Source: Mucilaginibacter sp. (GTDB lineage Bacteria > Bacteroidota > Bacteroidia > Sphingobacteriales > Sphingobacteriaceae). Taken from it: a DNA stretch of 64,000 nucleotides. A program made the position numbers and the translations under genes. Positions 34,615-44,121 of this stretch are shown piece by piece. Every line of letters starts with the position of its first letter. Position 1 is the first letter of the stretch. Location of the stretch: the NCBI RefSeq assembly GCF_025359345.1, contig NZ_JANYGQ010000002.1, forward strand, positions 1 to 64,000. Direction: 5' to 3'. The notes under the pieces are model-generated. The model worked only from the letters and a program-made list of their open reading frames with translations. It ran no database searches and was not told the DNA's origin.

Positions 34615-35421
34615 CTAATCTTTTAAAAAGCCGGTAACAGCTGCTGAAAACTCGGCATTTTTGCTGGCTGTATTATGATTACCTGGCACATAATTTAACT
34701 CCGAGTGAGGTATAAGCTTATTAAGACCAATTTCCGAGCCGCTTTCTTTATCGTCGCTGCCGCGGATGATCAACACTGGTTTGCGCACCGTCGCCAGCTC
34801 TTTTTTACTGGTTGACGGCTGCCACTTTTGCTGGTAAGCTAATGCAAGCACGTCAAAAGGCTGCGAACGAATGTATTTCATCATATCATCAACATCATGC
34901 TGGCTGGTGTCGCCCATTAATGCTTTGTAGGCGTGTACACGGCGTGGCCAGTCAGGGTTGATATAAGCATCGCCCATGCCGCCCATTACTGCCTTATGCA
35001 GCCGCTTATCCAGCACCAAGAGCCTCGACACAATTATGGAACCGCGCGAATAACCCACAGCATCGTAACTTTTAAGATTTAAATGGGTAGCAAGTCCCAT
35101 TATATCTTTGGCCTCGGCATCATTATTATACCCAGCATCGGTATGCGGCTTGTCTGATTTACCATTACCTCGTTGGTCCAGTATAATTACTTTATACCCG
35201 GCAGTTATTAAATCATTGTAAAGCAAACCGCTTTTCCACCCTTGTGACGTGCCCGAAAAGCCATGAATTAAAATTACCGGGTAGCCGTTTCCGCTTATCT
35301 CGTAATAAATTTTTGTGCTGTCGAACGAAGTATAGTAAGCGCCATCGGCAGCAGTTTGTGCAAACACGGGGACGCTGAGAACTAGTAACAACGTTGCTAT
35401 TAAAGTTAAAGGCTTAAGCAT
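34615..35421 (-). CDS. Secreted alpha/beta hydrolase
   Basis: A 268-residue protein with a signal peptide ending FAQ (about residue 22). The triad is visible: nucleophile Ser125 in GYSRG, Asp223 in GSDDKE and His249 in PGNHNT. The oxyanion motif HGFSGT is at 53-58. It is closest to general lipase/esterase or haloalkane-dehalogenase-like hydrolases; the substrate cannot be told. It is periplasmic or outer-membrane located. Confidence 0.85.
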   Translation of the reverse strand: MLKPLTLIATLLLVLSVPVFAQTAADGAYYTSFDSTKIYYEISGNGYPVILIHGFSGTSQGWKSGLLYNDLITAGYKVIILDQRGNGKSDKPHTDAGYNNDAEAKDIMGLATHLNLKSYDAVGYSRGSIIVSRLLVLDKRLHKAVMGGMGDAYINPDWPRRVHAYKALMGDTSQHDVDDMMKYIRSQPFDVLALAYQQKWQPSTSKKELATVRKPVLIIRGSDDKESGSEIGLNKLIPHSELNYVPGNHNTASKNAEFSAAVTGFLKD

Positions 35422-35564
35422 TTTTGTTGATTGGGTTAGATTAAGTTGATTAAGGTAAGTCAGATAGTCTGCACAAAATAGAAAACGTTATTTAGTTTTT
35501 AAATATTGTTAATTTTAAAACAATAACTAAGCCCTGAGATTGCAACTTAATCAACCACTCACCA

Positions 35565-35912
35565 ATGACAATTGAAGACATCCAAACCCTTTGCCACCAA
35601 TTTGCCGGCGTAACCGAAGATATAAAGCTGGGCTCGCATTTATGCTTTAACGTGGGTGGTAAAACGTTTCTGTTTACGTCGCCGGATATTGTACCGGTGT
35701 CGGCATCAGTTAAGGTGCCCGCCGAGGATTTTGAAGCCATTATATCAAAAGAAGGTTTCTCGCCGCAAGAATACGTTGCCCGCTACAAATGGGTACATAT
35801 CGATGATATCGACCGATTAAGCTGGCAGGAATGGGAGTTTTATTTAAAACAATCGTACAAGCTAATTGCCGAAAAATTGCCCGCGAAGGTGAGAAAGGAG
35901 TTAGGCGTTTAA
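35565..35912 (+). CDS. MmcQ/YjbR family DNA-binding-fold protein
   Basis: A 115-residue protein with the YjbR pattern: N-terminal helix with MTIEDIQTLCHQFAGVTEDIKLGSHLCFNVGGKTFLF, and a later PQEYVARYKWVHIDDIDRLSWQEW, ending in two helices. The fold resembles a MotA-like DNA-binding domain but function is unknown. It stands alone, convergent with a beta-lactamase-like gene. Confidence 0.85.
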   Translation: MTIEDIQTLCHQFAGVTEDIKLGSHLCFNVGGKTFLFTSPDIVPVSASVKVPAEDFEAIISKEGFSPQEYVARYKWVHIDDIDRLSWQEWEFYLKQSYKLIAEKLPAKVRKELGV

Positions 35913-35915
35913 GCC

Positions 35916-35977
35916 ACGTTCCTTTTCCTTCGGACCTTTCCGACTTCTCCTAATCTCAAATCAACTAACCTCTAATC
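35916..35977. repeat. Word repeats at a convergent junction
   Basis: TTCCTTCGGACCTTTCCGAC is followed by CTAATCTCAAATCAACTAAC-type words. The first family recurs inverted at 45155-45185 (GTCCGGAAAGTCGGAAAAG). Confidence 0.55.
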
Positions 35978-35978
35978 A

Positions 35979-36887
35979 CTACTCGTCCTTCATATACTTA
36001 TCCATCCCTGTAGGTGGCACCCATTTACTGCCAGGTTCAAAATAATGCCAAAGCAGGGCCGACACTTTTCTTATCAGCATTACAGCTTCGTTGTCATCTG
36101 TCCAGCGTTGGTCTTTATTATGATTAGTGATGACAGAAAAAACGTAATCGCCATGCGGGGCGTTAACCATCACAGTTTCTGATTTTGATTCGTCCAATGC
36201 ACCCTGTTTCGATGCCGTTTGAATATAAGGCGGTATTTGCGATATGGCTTTATCATCCCAAAATATGCGCCCCATGTTTCGGTACATGCGTTCGCTGGCT
36301 GCCGGGCTAACTGCTTCGCCGTTGCGTATCATGGTAAACAGGCGGCACATTTCAAAAGGTGTGGTAACGCCCCAGCCATATTTTGCACGAATAGCCTCGC
36401 GGCCCGGAACACGCGAGTTAACGCGCATCACCTTAAATCCGTTTTTGTCAAGCCAGTTGTTTATATAGTCGCCGCCAACGAGTTTTTGCAGCCAAACACT
36501 GGCGGTGTTATCGCTCATGGTAATCATCAGCAGGGCAACCTTGCTTACTTCAATAGTATCCTTATCCTTAAACGAGCCTAAAATATCTTCGCCCTTATAA
36601 AGCAACGAGTCGCGGTAAACCAGTTTTTGGTTGTATTGCATTTCGCCTTTTTCAATTTTATCCATCAGTCCGCATTGAATGCTAACCTTTATCATGCTGG
36701 CGGTTGGGAAAAGTGTATCGGCATTCATGGCGGCGGTTTTGCCGGTTTTAAGGTTATGTACATAAATGCCCACCTGGCCGTTGAAGCCCTTTACAGCATC
36801 CTGCAGTTTGGCGGTAAGTTTTGCATCGGTTTGGGCGAAGGAGGCTGATGTTATGAAGAAGGCAAATATTATAAATTTGTATTTCAT
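35979..36887 (-). CDS. Class A beta-lactamase-like serine hydrolase
   Basis: A 302-residue protein with signal peptide ending FAQ. Motifs: Ser64-x-x-Lys67 (SMIK), Ser125-Asp126-Asn127 (SDN), a possible general base Glu164 in GREAIRA, and Lys227-Gln228-Gly229 in place of KTG/KSG. The S-x-x-K and SDN signatures are right for class A, but the third motif is altered and the usual ExxLN is not clear. So antibiotic hydrolysis is not assured; a peptidase/esterase role is possible. It ends in a tail WVPPTGMDKYMKDE. Confidence 0.78.
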   Translation of the reverse strand: MKYKFIIFAFFITSASFAQTDAKLTAKLQDAVKGFNGQVGIYVHNLKTGKTAAMNADTLFPTASMIKVSIQCGLMDKIEKGEMQYNQKLVYRDSLLYKGEDILGSFKDKDTIEVSKVALLMITMSDNTASVWLQKLVGGDYINNWLDKNGFKVMRVNSRVPGREAIRAKYGWGVTTPFEMCRLFTMIRNGEAVSPAASERMYRNMGRIFWDDKAISQIPPYIQTASKQGALDESKSETVMVNAPHGDYVFSVITNHNKDQRWTDDNEAVMLIRKVSALLWHYFEPGSKWVPPTGMDKYMKDE

Positions 36888-37450
36888 AAAACTAAGATAC
36901 GTGATTGTTGTCTTGTTGGTGTGCCGCTAATGAAACGATGTAAAAAAATGGAACACGCTTACTATGAGATAATTATAAGTACGGATAAAAAATATAATTC
37001 CTTAATATCTGATTATTAGTAATTTACATATATAGATTTTGTAAAATCATAAATATCTGATAATGAGAATGTTTCATAGCGTTCGGGGTGTTCCGTATGA
37101 AAAAATGGAACGCTTTGCCTGCTGTAACTATCGATCTGAATGACAAAATAATTCTTCCGAACACCCATGGTGACAGCTCCAACAAAGGCGAATAGGGAAA
37201 TGGTAAGCACGGAAGGGTGGGAACAGCGAAAATCCTAAAATCATACAAATCCAATAAATCATAGTTCAAACACGTACATCAATTGTATCAAAAACGGACG
37301 GAAATAAATTAACAAAATGATTTAATGTATTAATTATCAATAATTTAAACCTTTGGCATTTTCTTAGCCGAAGTTCAATAGATATTAATCGGTAATGAGT
37401 TTAAGCAGGCGAACACCCAATGAACTAATGAACCATTAAACCAATGAACT
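36888..37450. other. 563-bp spacer with degenerate repeats
   Basis: No gene is convincing; the open frames here are short and unlike known proteins. At 37170-37190 GTGACAGCTCCAACAAAGGC resembles the REP-side sequence at 1474-1492, and 37230-37265 carries CCTAAAATCATACAAATCC words. The 3' end has TGAACTAATGAACCATT words up to the next ATG. Confidence 0.5.
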
Positions 37451-39880
37451 ATGATAAGAAGTTATTTAAAAACCGCTTTCCGCTTTTTGTTGAAAAACAA
37501 GACATTTAGCGCCATCAATATTTTTGGCCTGGCTGCTGGTACGCTTTGCTGCCTGTATATATTATTGTACGTGCAGGAACAGTATAGCTATGATAAACAG
37601 CACAAAGATGCAAAAAGCATTTACCGCATCACAACCGACCTGGCGTTGACTGGCGATAAACACCACGGCGGTGCTTCGTCGCCGCCAATTTCGCCGGCCA
37701 TCAGGAGTAATTTCCCGGAGGTATTGAATTACACCCGGGTGGTGGAAACCGATAAGCTTGGCGCTAAGGAACACCTGCTACGTTATAAAGAGCAGTCGTT
37801 TTACGAGGAAGGCGCATACTACGTCGATTCAACCTTCTTCGATGTTTTTACTTATAATTTTGTTGAAGGGCATGCGCCGCATGCGCTGGATGAGCCGTAT
37901 TCCATCGTGCTGTTAAAATCTACAGCCGAAAAACTTTTCGGGCGCGAGCCTGCATTGGGCAAGTTGATTAATATTAATGATAGCTGGGGCAAACATGACT
38001 TTAGGGTTACCGGCGTGGTTGACGAGAGCCTTGGCAAATCGCACCTGCAGGCCAACATGTTCATCACTATGAAAAGCGGCGAAGCAGGAAATGGCATAGC
38101 CAATAATCACGAATGGGCCGGGAATAACTTTTTGTTTGCTTACTTAAAGCTAAAGCCAGGAGCCGACGCCAATGCCCTCGAAAAAAAGTTGCCTGCTTTC
38201 TTAAATAAAAACGCTGGCCAGGAAATGAAAGCCATGGGTATGACTAAAGTATTGCACCTGCAACCGGTTACCTCTATACATACCACCGGCGGTTTTGAAA
38301 TTGAACTCACCAAAACCACCGATCCATCTTTTCTTTTTATACTTATCCTGATAGCGGTTATGATACAGGTTATCGCCTGCATCAACTTCATGAACCTGTC
38401 TACTGCCCGCGCATCTAAACGTGCCAAGGAAGTGGGCGTACGCAAGGTGATAGGCGCAGGGAAATACGATTTAATCAAACAGTTTTTGGGCGAATCGTTC
38501 CTGCTGGCTTTTATCGGCGTAATTATAGCGCTGCCACTGCTGTGGGTAGCCCTGCCTTACTTAAATAATATTACCCGGACCAATATCCAACTATCCTTTT
38601 TTGCCGATTACCGCCTTTGGCTGATGCTTGCAGGCCTTGTTTTGGTTACAGGTTTGGTTGCCGGCAGCTATCCGGCATTTTATTTATCTGCATTCGAGGC
38701 TATCAAGGTTATCAAAGGCAATTTTACCAATAAGGTATCTGCTGCAGGTATTCGCCGCTCATTGGTGGTGTTCCAGTTTGTACTTTCCATCGTCCTGATT
38801 ACCGGTATCATTATTATTTATAGCCAGCTGAATTTTATTAAATCAAAAGATTTAGGTTTTGATAAGAACCAGAAGCTGGTATTCAACTTTTATACCAACG
38901 ATGCACAAACACAGATGCCTGCACTGGCGAATGATTTAAAACAGCTTGCCGATGTGAAAGCTGTTACCAGCGCGGATAATTATCTTAGTCAGTTTGTTAT
39001 GCACGACCATGGCGTTTACCCGGCCGGCGGCAATATGGCTACTGCTATTGATGCGCAAAATATAGCCAGCGACGAGTTCTTCATGAAAGCCAATGGTATC
39101 AAGCTAGTGAGTGGCCGCGACTTTATGAAAGGCGACTCGGGAAAGGTGCTCATTAACCAAACCCTGATGAAGCGTGTCAACTTAAACGAGCAAACCGTTA
39201 TTGGTGCAAAACTTTATACACAATATGGTAATAATCCGCTATCGTTTGTTACAGTTGCCGGTGTGATGAAGGATTTTAATTATAACTCCCTGCACAGCGA
39301 TGTAAGGCCGTTTATGCTGGTTTATGATAAAGACCCGAGAGATTTTACAAGTATGATAGTATCTACCAGCAGTAAGGATTACAAAACTCTGCTTAGCCAG
39401 GTAGGCGCCATCTGGAAAAAGGATTTGCCATCGGTGCCGTTTACCTATTCGTTCCTCGATAGCGAGGTGCAAAAACAATACGAAACCGAAATTATTTTAT
39501 CGCAAATCATCAACTCGTTCACATTGGTTGCCATCCTGATATCGTGTCTTGGCTTGTTTGGTCTTGCCGCCTTCAGCGCAGAGCAGCGGAGCAAGGAGAT
39601 AGGCATACGCAAGGTTTTAGGTTCAAGCGTATCGGGTATAGTGGGCCTGCTGTCGAAAGATTTTTTAATACTTGTTGTAGTATCATTTGTTATTGCAACA
39701 CCATTCACCTGGTATTTCGCCAGCAAGTGGCTGCAGGGGTTCTCCTATCGCATACCACTTAGCTGGTGGATGTTTGGATTAGCAGGAATACTGGCAATGG
39801 TTATAGCACTGTTAACAGTAAGCTCGCAGGCAATAAAAGCAGCATTGATGAACCCGGTGAAAAGTCTTAAAAGGGAGTGA
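37451..39880 (+). CDS. ABC transporter permease, FtsX/MacB type (copy 1)
   Basis: An 809-residue protein with a MacB-like periplasmic domain between helix 1 (about 20-42) and the FtsX helices (about 290-430), then a second periplasmic domain and a second FtsX block (about 680-800) ending in NPVKSLKRE. This 8-helix double permease is a Bacteroidota expansion family. The ATPase partner is not encoded here. The next gene is a paralogue of the same layout. Export of a signal, lipid or antimicrobial is possible, but the substrate is unknown. Confidence 0.88.
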   Translation: MIRSYLKTAFRFLLKNKTFSAINIFGLAAGTLCCLYILLYVQEQYSYDKQHKDAKSIYRITTDLALTGDKHHGGASSPPISPAIRSNFPEVLNYTRVVETDKLGAKEHLLRYKEQSFYEEGAYYVDSTFFDVFTYNFVEGHAPHALDEPYSIVLLKSTAEKLFGREPALGKLININDSWGKHDFRVTGVVDESLGKSHLQANMFITMKSGEAGNGIANNHEWAGNNFLFAYLKLKPGADANALEKKLPAFLNKNAGQEMKAMGMTKVLHLQPVTSIHTTGGFEIELTKTTDPSFLFILILIAVMIQVIACINFMNLSTARASKRAKEVGVRKVIGAGKYDLIKQFLGESFLLAFIGVIIALPLLWVALPYLNNITRTNIQLSFFADYRLWLMLAGLVLVTGLVAGSYPAFYLSAFEAIKVIKGNFTNKVSAAGIRRSLVVFQFVLSIVLITGIIIIYSQLNFIKSKDLGFDKNQKLVFNFYTNDAQTQMPALANDLKQLADVKAVTSADNYLSQFVMHDHGVYPAGGNMATAIDAQNIASDEFFMKANGIKLVSGRDFMKGDSGKVLINQTLMKRVNLNEQTVIGAKLYTQYGNNPLSFVTVAGVMKDFNYNSLHSDVRPFMLVYDKDPRDFTSMIVSTSSKDYKTLLSQVGAIWKKDLPSVPFTYSFLDSEVQKQYETEIILSQIINSFTLVAILISCLGLFGLAAFSAEQRSKEIGIRKVLGSSVSGIVGLLSKDFLILVVVSFVIATPFTWYFASKWLQGFSYRIPLSWWMFGLAGILAMVIALLTVSSQAIKAALMNPVKSLKRE

Positions 39881-39969
39881 TTAGAGTTTAGAGACCAAAG
39901 ATTAGTTGAAAGAGTGTAAGTGCTAATGAATTGGCTACCAATAAACTAGTGAACGAATGAACTAACCCT
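39881..39969. repeat. Word repeats between the two permease genes
   Basis: AGTGATTAGAGTTTAGAG words, then TGAACGAATGAACTAAC words leading into the next ATG. No other signal is seen. Confidence 0.5.
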
Positions 39970-42339
39970 ATGATAAAAAACTATATAAAAATTGCTTGGC
40001 GCAACATTGTTAACAATAAGGTTTACAGCGCGCTGAATATTGTTGGTTTGGCGGCTGGCATGGCCGTGGCTTTGCTGATTGCTCTTTGGGTCAATTACCA
40101 ATATTCATTTGATAAATTTTTACCCGACTACGAGCACGCTTACCAGGTTAGGCGCAACTTTAACAGTAATGGCGACACGCTTACGTTCGGTTCAACCTCG
40201 CTGAAGCTCGCCGCTGTGCTGCGCAGCCAGGTTCCTGGATTTGCACAGGTCGCTGAATCTGACTTTGGCAGCTCGCATGGCCTGATGGTTGGTGCCAAAA
40301 AGCTTCTGTTAAACGGGCAGCAGGTTGGCAGCGGTTTTATGGAGATTTTTAAATTCAAAGTTATCAATGGCGCCGCAAAAAACGCGCTTGTCGACCCGCT
40401 GAGTATCGTACTGACTGAATCGACCGCTAAGTCTTTATTCGGCGATGAAAACCCTATAAATAAGGTAGTCCGTGTGGATAATAGGGATAACCTTAAAGTA
40501 ACTGCGGTAATTCAAAACCTGCCGGCCAACAGTTCTTTTCAATTTAAATACCTGCTGCCGTTCAGCTACCTTGTGCAGGTTGAGGCTCTCCAATCGCAGT
40601 ATGGTGGTAGCTTTGGCAACAACGGCTATCAACTATTTGCAGCGCTTAAACCCGGCGTAACTTATTCAAAAGTGGCTGTCAAAATAAAGGATATCGAAAA
40701 AACGCAAACTGATAACATAAACGCCATGAGCTCGAGCGTTATCATGCAGCCCATAGCAGACTGGCATCTTTATGGTTCGTACAAAAATGGGAAAGCAGTT
40801 GATGGATTTATTGAATATGTACGTATTTTCGGTATCGTAGGCATATTGGTTCTGCTTATTGCCTGTATCAACTTTGTCAACCTTTCTACTGCGCGCTCCG
40901 AAAAACGGGCACGTGAAGTTGGCGTGCGTAAAGCGATCGGCTCAGGTCGACGGGACCTGATCTTCCAATTTCTGACAGAATCAGCAGTCCTTACATTTTT
41001 ATCATTCGTGCTTGGTGTAGTGCTGGTTGATATTTGTTTACCCGCGTTTAATGCGCTCGCTGGCACTGTAATCAATATACCATTTGCAAGCGGATGGTTT
41101 TGGCTGACGGTTTTTTGCGGTATTTTACTGACTTCTGTTATAGCCGGAAGCCGTCCTGCGTTTTACCTGTCGTCGTTCAATCCCGTTAAAGTATTAAAAG
41201 GAACTTTTAGGGCTCCGAAATCCGCCGCGTTTTCGAGAAGAATATTGGTGGTAGCGCAGTTTAGCTGTTCAATTATGCTCATTATCAGCACGGTCATTAT
41301 ATACCGACAAGTTGAATATGCACGCAATCGCCCAACTGGTTACGATATCAGCCGCGTGATAACAAGCGGCATGAATAATAACCTTTATAGTAATTATGAG
41401 GCTTTAAAACATGAGTTGTTACAGAACGGTGTAGTCAGCTCAATAGCCATGGCGTCAAGCCCGGCAACAGATATCGATTCGCATATGGACCTGGATTACT
41501 TCCAGGGAAAGCGCCCGGGTGAAACCGTTGAAATGGGTCGTATATCGGTAGCACCTGACTATTTTAAAACCCTTGGGATGAAGATAGTGGCAGGACGGGG
41601 CTTTATTAACGGTGCAAAATCTGATTCATCGGCATTGCTGTTGAACGAAGCGGCGGTAAAACGCCTCCGGCTGGCTAACCCGCTCGGCGAAAAAATTGTG
41701 AAGAACGGGATGACGTATAGAGTTATTGGCGTAGTAAAGGATGCATTAATGAGCTCGCCTTATGCCGCCGCCGACCCCACGATGTTTCAACTGGGAGGTG
41801 GCGATAACCTGCTTTACAAACTATCGCCCAACGTGCCTCCTCACGAAGCCATAACCAAATTGACAGACATCTTTAATAAATTCAGCCCGGCCTATCCATA
41901 TGATTATCGCTTTGTAGACAATGAATACAACCGGAAATTTAACGAGGAAGAGTTGGTAGGTAAACTTGTCGGCGTATTTGCCGCGCTGGCCATATTTATT
42001 TCCTGCCTTGGTTTGTTTGGCCTGGCCGCCTTTGTTGCTGAACAACGGACCAAAGAAATTGGCGTACGCAAAGTATTGGGTGCCACCGTAACCCAGGTTT
42101 GGATGCTGTTGTCAAAAGACTTTGTGGTGCTGGTAGTTATCAGCTGTGTGATAGCATCGCCCATAGCCTTGTATTTTTTACAAAAGTGGCTAATGAAGTA
42201 TGATTACAGGATAACTATAGGGCCGGGTGTTTTTATAATATCGGCCATTGTGGCGATAGTTATCACTTTGCTAACCATAAGCACACAAGCAATAAAAGCC
42301 GCACTGGCAAACCCGGTGAAGAGCCTTAAAAATGAGTAG
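39970..42339 (+). CDS. ABC transporter permease, FtsX/MacB type (copy 2)
   Basis: A 789-residue paralogue of the preceding gene with the same order of domains. It shares the N-terminus MIKNYIKIAWRNIVNNK-like pattern, EVGVRKAIGSGRRDLIFQFL, the late GLFGLAAFVAEQRTKEIGVRKVLG and the ending QAIKAALANPVKSLKNE. Sequence divergence outside these blocks shows an old duplication. It probably needs the same or a shared ATPase from elsewhere. Confidence 0.88.
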   Translation: MIKNYIKIAWRNIVNNKVYSALNIVGLAAGMAVALLIALWVNYQYSFDKFLPDYEHAYQVRRNFNSNGDTLTFGSTSLKLAAVLRSQVPGFAQVAESDFGSSHGLMVGAKKLLLNGQQVGSGFMEIFKFKVINGAAKNALVDPLSIVLTESTAKSLFGDENPINKVVRVDNRDNLKVTAVIQNLPANSSFQFKYLLPFSYLVQVEALQSQYGGSFGNNGYQLFAALKPGVTYSKVAVKIKDIEKTQTDNINAMSSSVIMQPIADWHLYGSYKNGKAVDGFIEYVRIFGIVGILVLLIACINFVNLSTARSEKRAREVGVRKAIGSGRRDLIFQFLTESAVLTFLSFVLGVVLVDICLPAFNALAGTVINIPFASGWFWLTVFCGILLTSVIAGSRPAFYLSSFNPVKVLKGTFRAPKSAAFSRRILVVAQFSCSIMLIISTVIIYRQVEYARNRPTGYDISRVITSGMNNNLYSNYEALKHELLQNGVVSSIAMASSPATDIDSHMDLDYFQGKRPGETVEMGRISVAPDYFKTLGMKIVAGRGFINGAKSDSSALLLNEAAVKRLRLANPLGEKIVKNGMTYRVIGVVKDALMSSPYAAADPTMFQLGGGDNLLYKLSPNVPPHEAITKLTDIFNKFSPAYPYDYRFVDNEYNRKFNEEELVGKLVGVFAALAIFISCLGLFGLAAFVAEQRTKEIGVRKVLGATVTQVWMLLSKDFVVLVVISCVIASPIALYFLQKWLMKYDYRITIGPGVFIISAIVAIVITLLTISTQAIKAALANPVKSLKNE

Positions 42340-42361
42340 GCAGTTGGCAGTCGAATAATTA

Positions 42362-42405
42362 AATCAGAATTTACAGGATGAATACCGACCCTGTAAATTC
42401 TGATT
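42362..42405. repeat. Palindromic repeat, family B copy 2 (terminator-like)
   Basis: AATCAGAATTTACAGG and CCTGTAAATTCTGATT form a perfect 16-bp stem with a 12-base loop. It lies at a convergent junction 23 bases after the permease stop. It shares GAATCAGAATTTACAGG words with 20421-20542. Confidence 0.8.
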
Positions 42406-42449
42406 CAGACGATATTGCCTTACTTTCCACTAATGAACCAATGAACGAA

Positions 42450-43208
42450 TTACCAAAGAAACAAGGGCACTAACCAAATTGGCGAAATATAATACGGGTC
42501 GTAATACGGCTCGTAATAGGTAACAGTTTCCTGTTCAATATAGTCGTTGCCGAAACTACCACCACCATTGTTGCCGCCCTGGTTTTGATTTTGCTCCTGT
42601 TCCTGCTGCATGAGCTTTATCATCAGCTCCGAGCCCTGGTTTACCATATCAACCATGGCATCGTCGCCAACTTCTTCGGGCTTGATGGCAGCATTACATA
42701 TTTCTTCTATTTCGCTCCAGTTATTGTCCGAAACCAAATCCATCTGCCAACCTGCCGATGTGGTATCGAACCTGTTCTCGTTAATGAACGACATGAACAC
42801 AATTTCGGCCGGATCAACCTTTTTAAATATGGCTACTGCAATCCGCAGGTCGTCAAAGCGTTCGTTATCGGTATAACTGAACCATGCATCGTCAGTCTCA
42901 AAATCGAAATAGCGTTCAAACGCAAATTCGCCTTTTTCCAGGTCGACGTACGAGAAAATATCGTAAACTTTCAGGTACTCGGTATAGCGCTTCATAAAGG
43001 TATCGAACACCTGGCGGCCACTGGCGGTAACCTGGTAGTTCATGCCACTGGTGGTCATATAACCTTTCGACATAAGGTCGATAAACAAGGGCTCCAGCAC
43101 ACTGTCGTCGCCATTGGCAACGGTTTGAAACTGGTGTGTGCCATTTATCATCTCGTTTAAAATGATAATGGCTTTAAATGATTTTTTATTATCGTTTGTT
43201 AAATACAT
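42450..43208 (-). CDS. Conserved-looking protein of unknown function
   Basis: A 252-residue protein I do not recognise. The first 70 residues look like a winged-helix-type unit (DSVLEPLFIDLMSKGYMTTSGMNYQVTASGRQVFDTFMKRY). The middle is acidic with aromatic residues, and the C-terminus is Gln/Asn/Gly-rich, then Tyr/Pro-rich, ending in a short hydrophobic SPIWLVPLFLW. No signal peptide. It is downstream of pspA on the same strand with a 148-bp palindromic element between, so a shared transcript is possible. Confidence 0.55.
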   Translation of the reverse strand: MYLTNDNKKSFKAIIILNEMINGTHQFQTVANGDDSVLEPLFIDLMSKGYMTTSGMNYQVTASGRQVFDTFMKRYTEYLKVYDIFSYVDLEKGEFAFERYFDFETDDAWFSYTDNERFDDLRIAVAIFKKVDPAEIVFMSFINENRFDTTSAGWQMDLVSDNNWSEIEEICNAAIKPEEVGDDAMVDMVNQGSELMIKLMQQEQEQNQNQGGNNGGGSFGNDYIEQETVTYYEPYYDPYYISPIWLVPLFLW

Positions 43209-43224
43209 GGGGGTAAAAAAAAAA

Positions 43225-43372
43225 CGTCATTGCGAGGAACGAAGCAATCTCTTCACATGCTAATCAATGAAGTACGATATTTGGGGAAACGTGCATTCGG
43301 CATACAGGATGCAATAAACATTAAGTTTCCTGACTGTCCTGTGCAGAGATTGCTTCGTTCCTCGCAATGACG
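43225..43372. repeat. 148-bp palindromic element, family A copy 3
   Basis: The ends pair over 32 bases with one mismatch; same length as copies 1 and 4. This copy is in a codirectional gap between pspA and the unknown gene, the only family A copy not at a convergent junction. Confidence 0.88.
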
Positions 43373-43382
43373 GGTGGGGTTT

Positions 43383-44084
43383 TTAATTCAACAACTTCGT
43401 CCTTTTAGCTTTAATAGCTTCCAGTGCATTTGATGACGAACCTGCGCCCAACGCCTTGTTTATCTCCTGCTCAGTTGATAATGTTGAATCATCAATCTGC
43501 GCATAAGCAGCTGCGCGGAACTCCTGTGCCGAAGCTTTTTGGTCCATACGGTTAAGTGTAGCCATCAGGCCGTCGGTATCAACGCTTGATAGTGTTTTGC
43601 TGATCTTTTCAGAAACCTCGGCAGTTTTAGCGCGCGATTGTATCATTTGTGAGCGGCTTTCTGTTTCGGCAATCTGGTCCTTAATTTGTTTTATTTTAAG
43701 GTCCATTACTGCAACGGCACTTTCTTCTTTTTCGGCCATTTTTGCGTACTCATTGGCTTCATTTTCGGCAGCAACATGTGCCTCAGCGGCTTTGTTTGCC
43801 AGTTCGTTGCCTTTAGCTTCATCAAGCTGTTTGGTTTCAATACGGTCTAAAAGCTCATTTGCTTTTTTCTCCCATTCGTCGGCGGCATTGCGGCTTTTAA
43901 GTTCGCTGGCGCGGTGTTGCAAAGCCATAGCTTTTATTTCAGCTTCGCCCTGTATGGCTTGCTGATAGTTGGCGCGTAATTCGCGTAAAATCTGGTCGGC
44001 CATTTTTGCCGGATCTTCTAATTTATCAACTGCTGCGTTTGCTTCTGCCGCACCAATGCGGAATAACCTGTCGAATATGCTCAT
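43383..44084 (-). CDS. PspA/IM30 family protein
   Basis: A 233-residue protein with an N-terminal amphipathic helix (MSIFDRLFRIGAAEANA) and then long coiled coils (about 25-190). This is the PspA/Vipp1 layout; such proteins assemble on the inner membrane and protect it during stress. There is no pspF-type sigma-54 activator nearby, so regulation differs from enterics. Its partner may be the unknown gene downstream. Confidence 0.88.
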   Translation of the reverse strand: MSIFDRLFRIGAAEANAAVDKLEDPAKMADQILRELRANYQQAIQGEAEIKAMALQHRASELKSRNAADEWEKKANELLDRIETKQLDEAKGNELANKAAEAHVAAENEANEYAKMAEKEESAVAVMDLKIKQIKDQIAETESRSQMIQSRAKTAEVSEKISKTLSSVDTDGLMATLNRMDQKASAQEFRAAAYAQIDDSTLSTEQEINKALGAGSSSNALEAIKAKRTKLLN

Positions 44085-44121
44085 TTTCTTAAATTTAGAT
44101 GTTTAGTGTTTATATTATTTG

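Noticed and set aside
37016..37269. Open frames of 64 and 81 codons in the 36.9-37.4 kb gap
   Set aside because: Low-complexity, repeat-derived, overlapping each other, no family resemblance.
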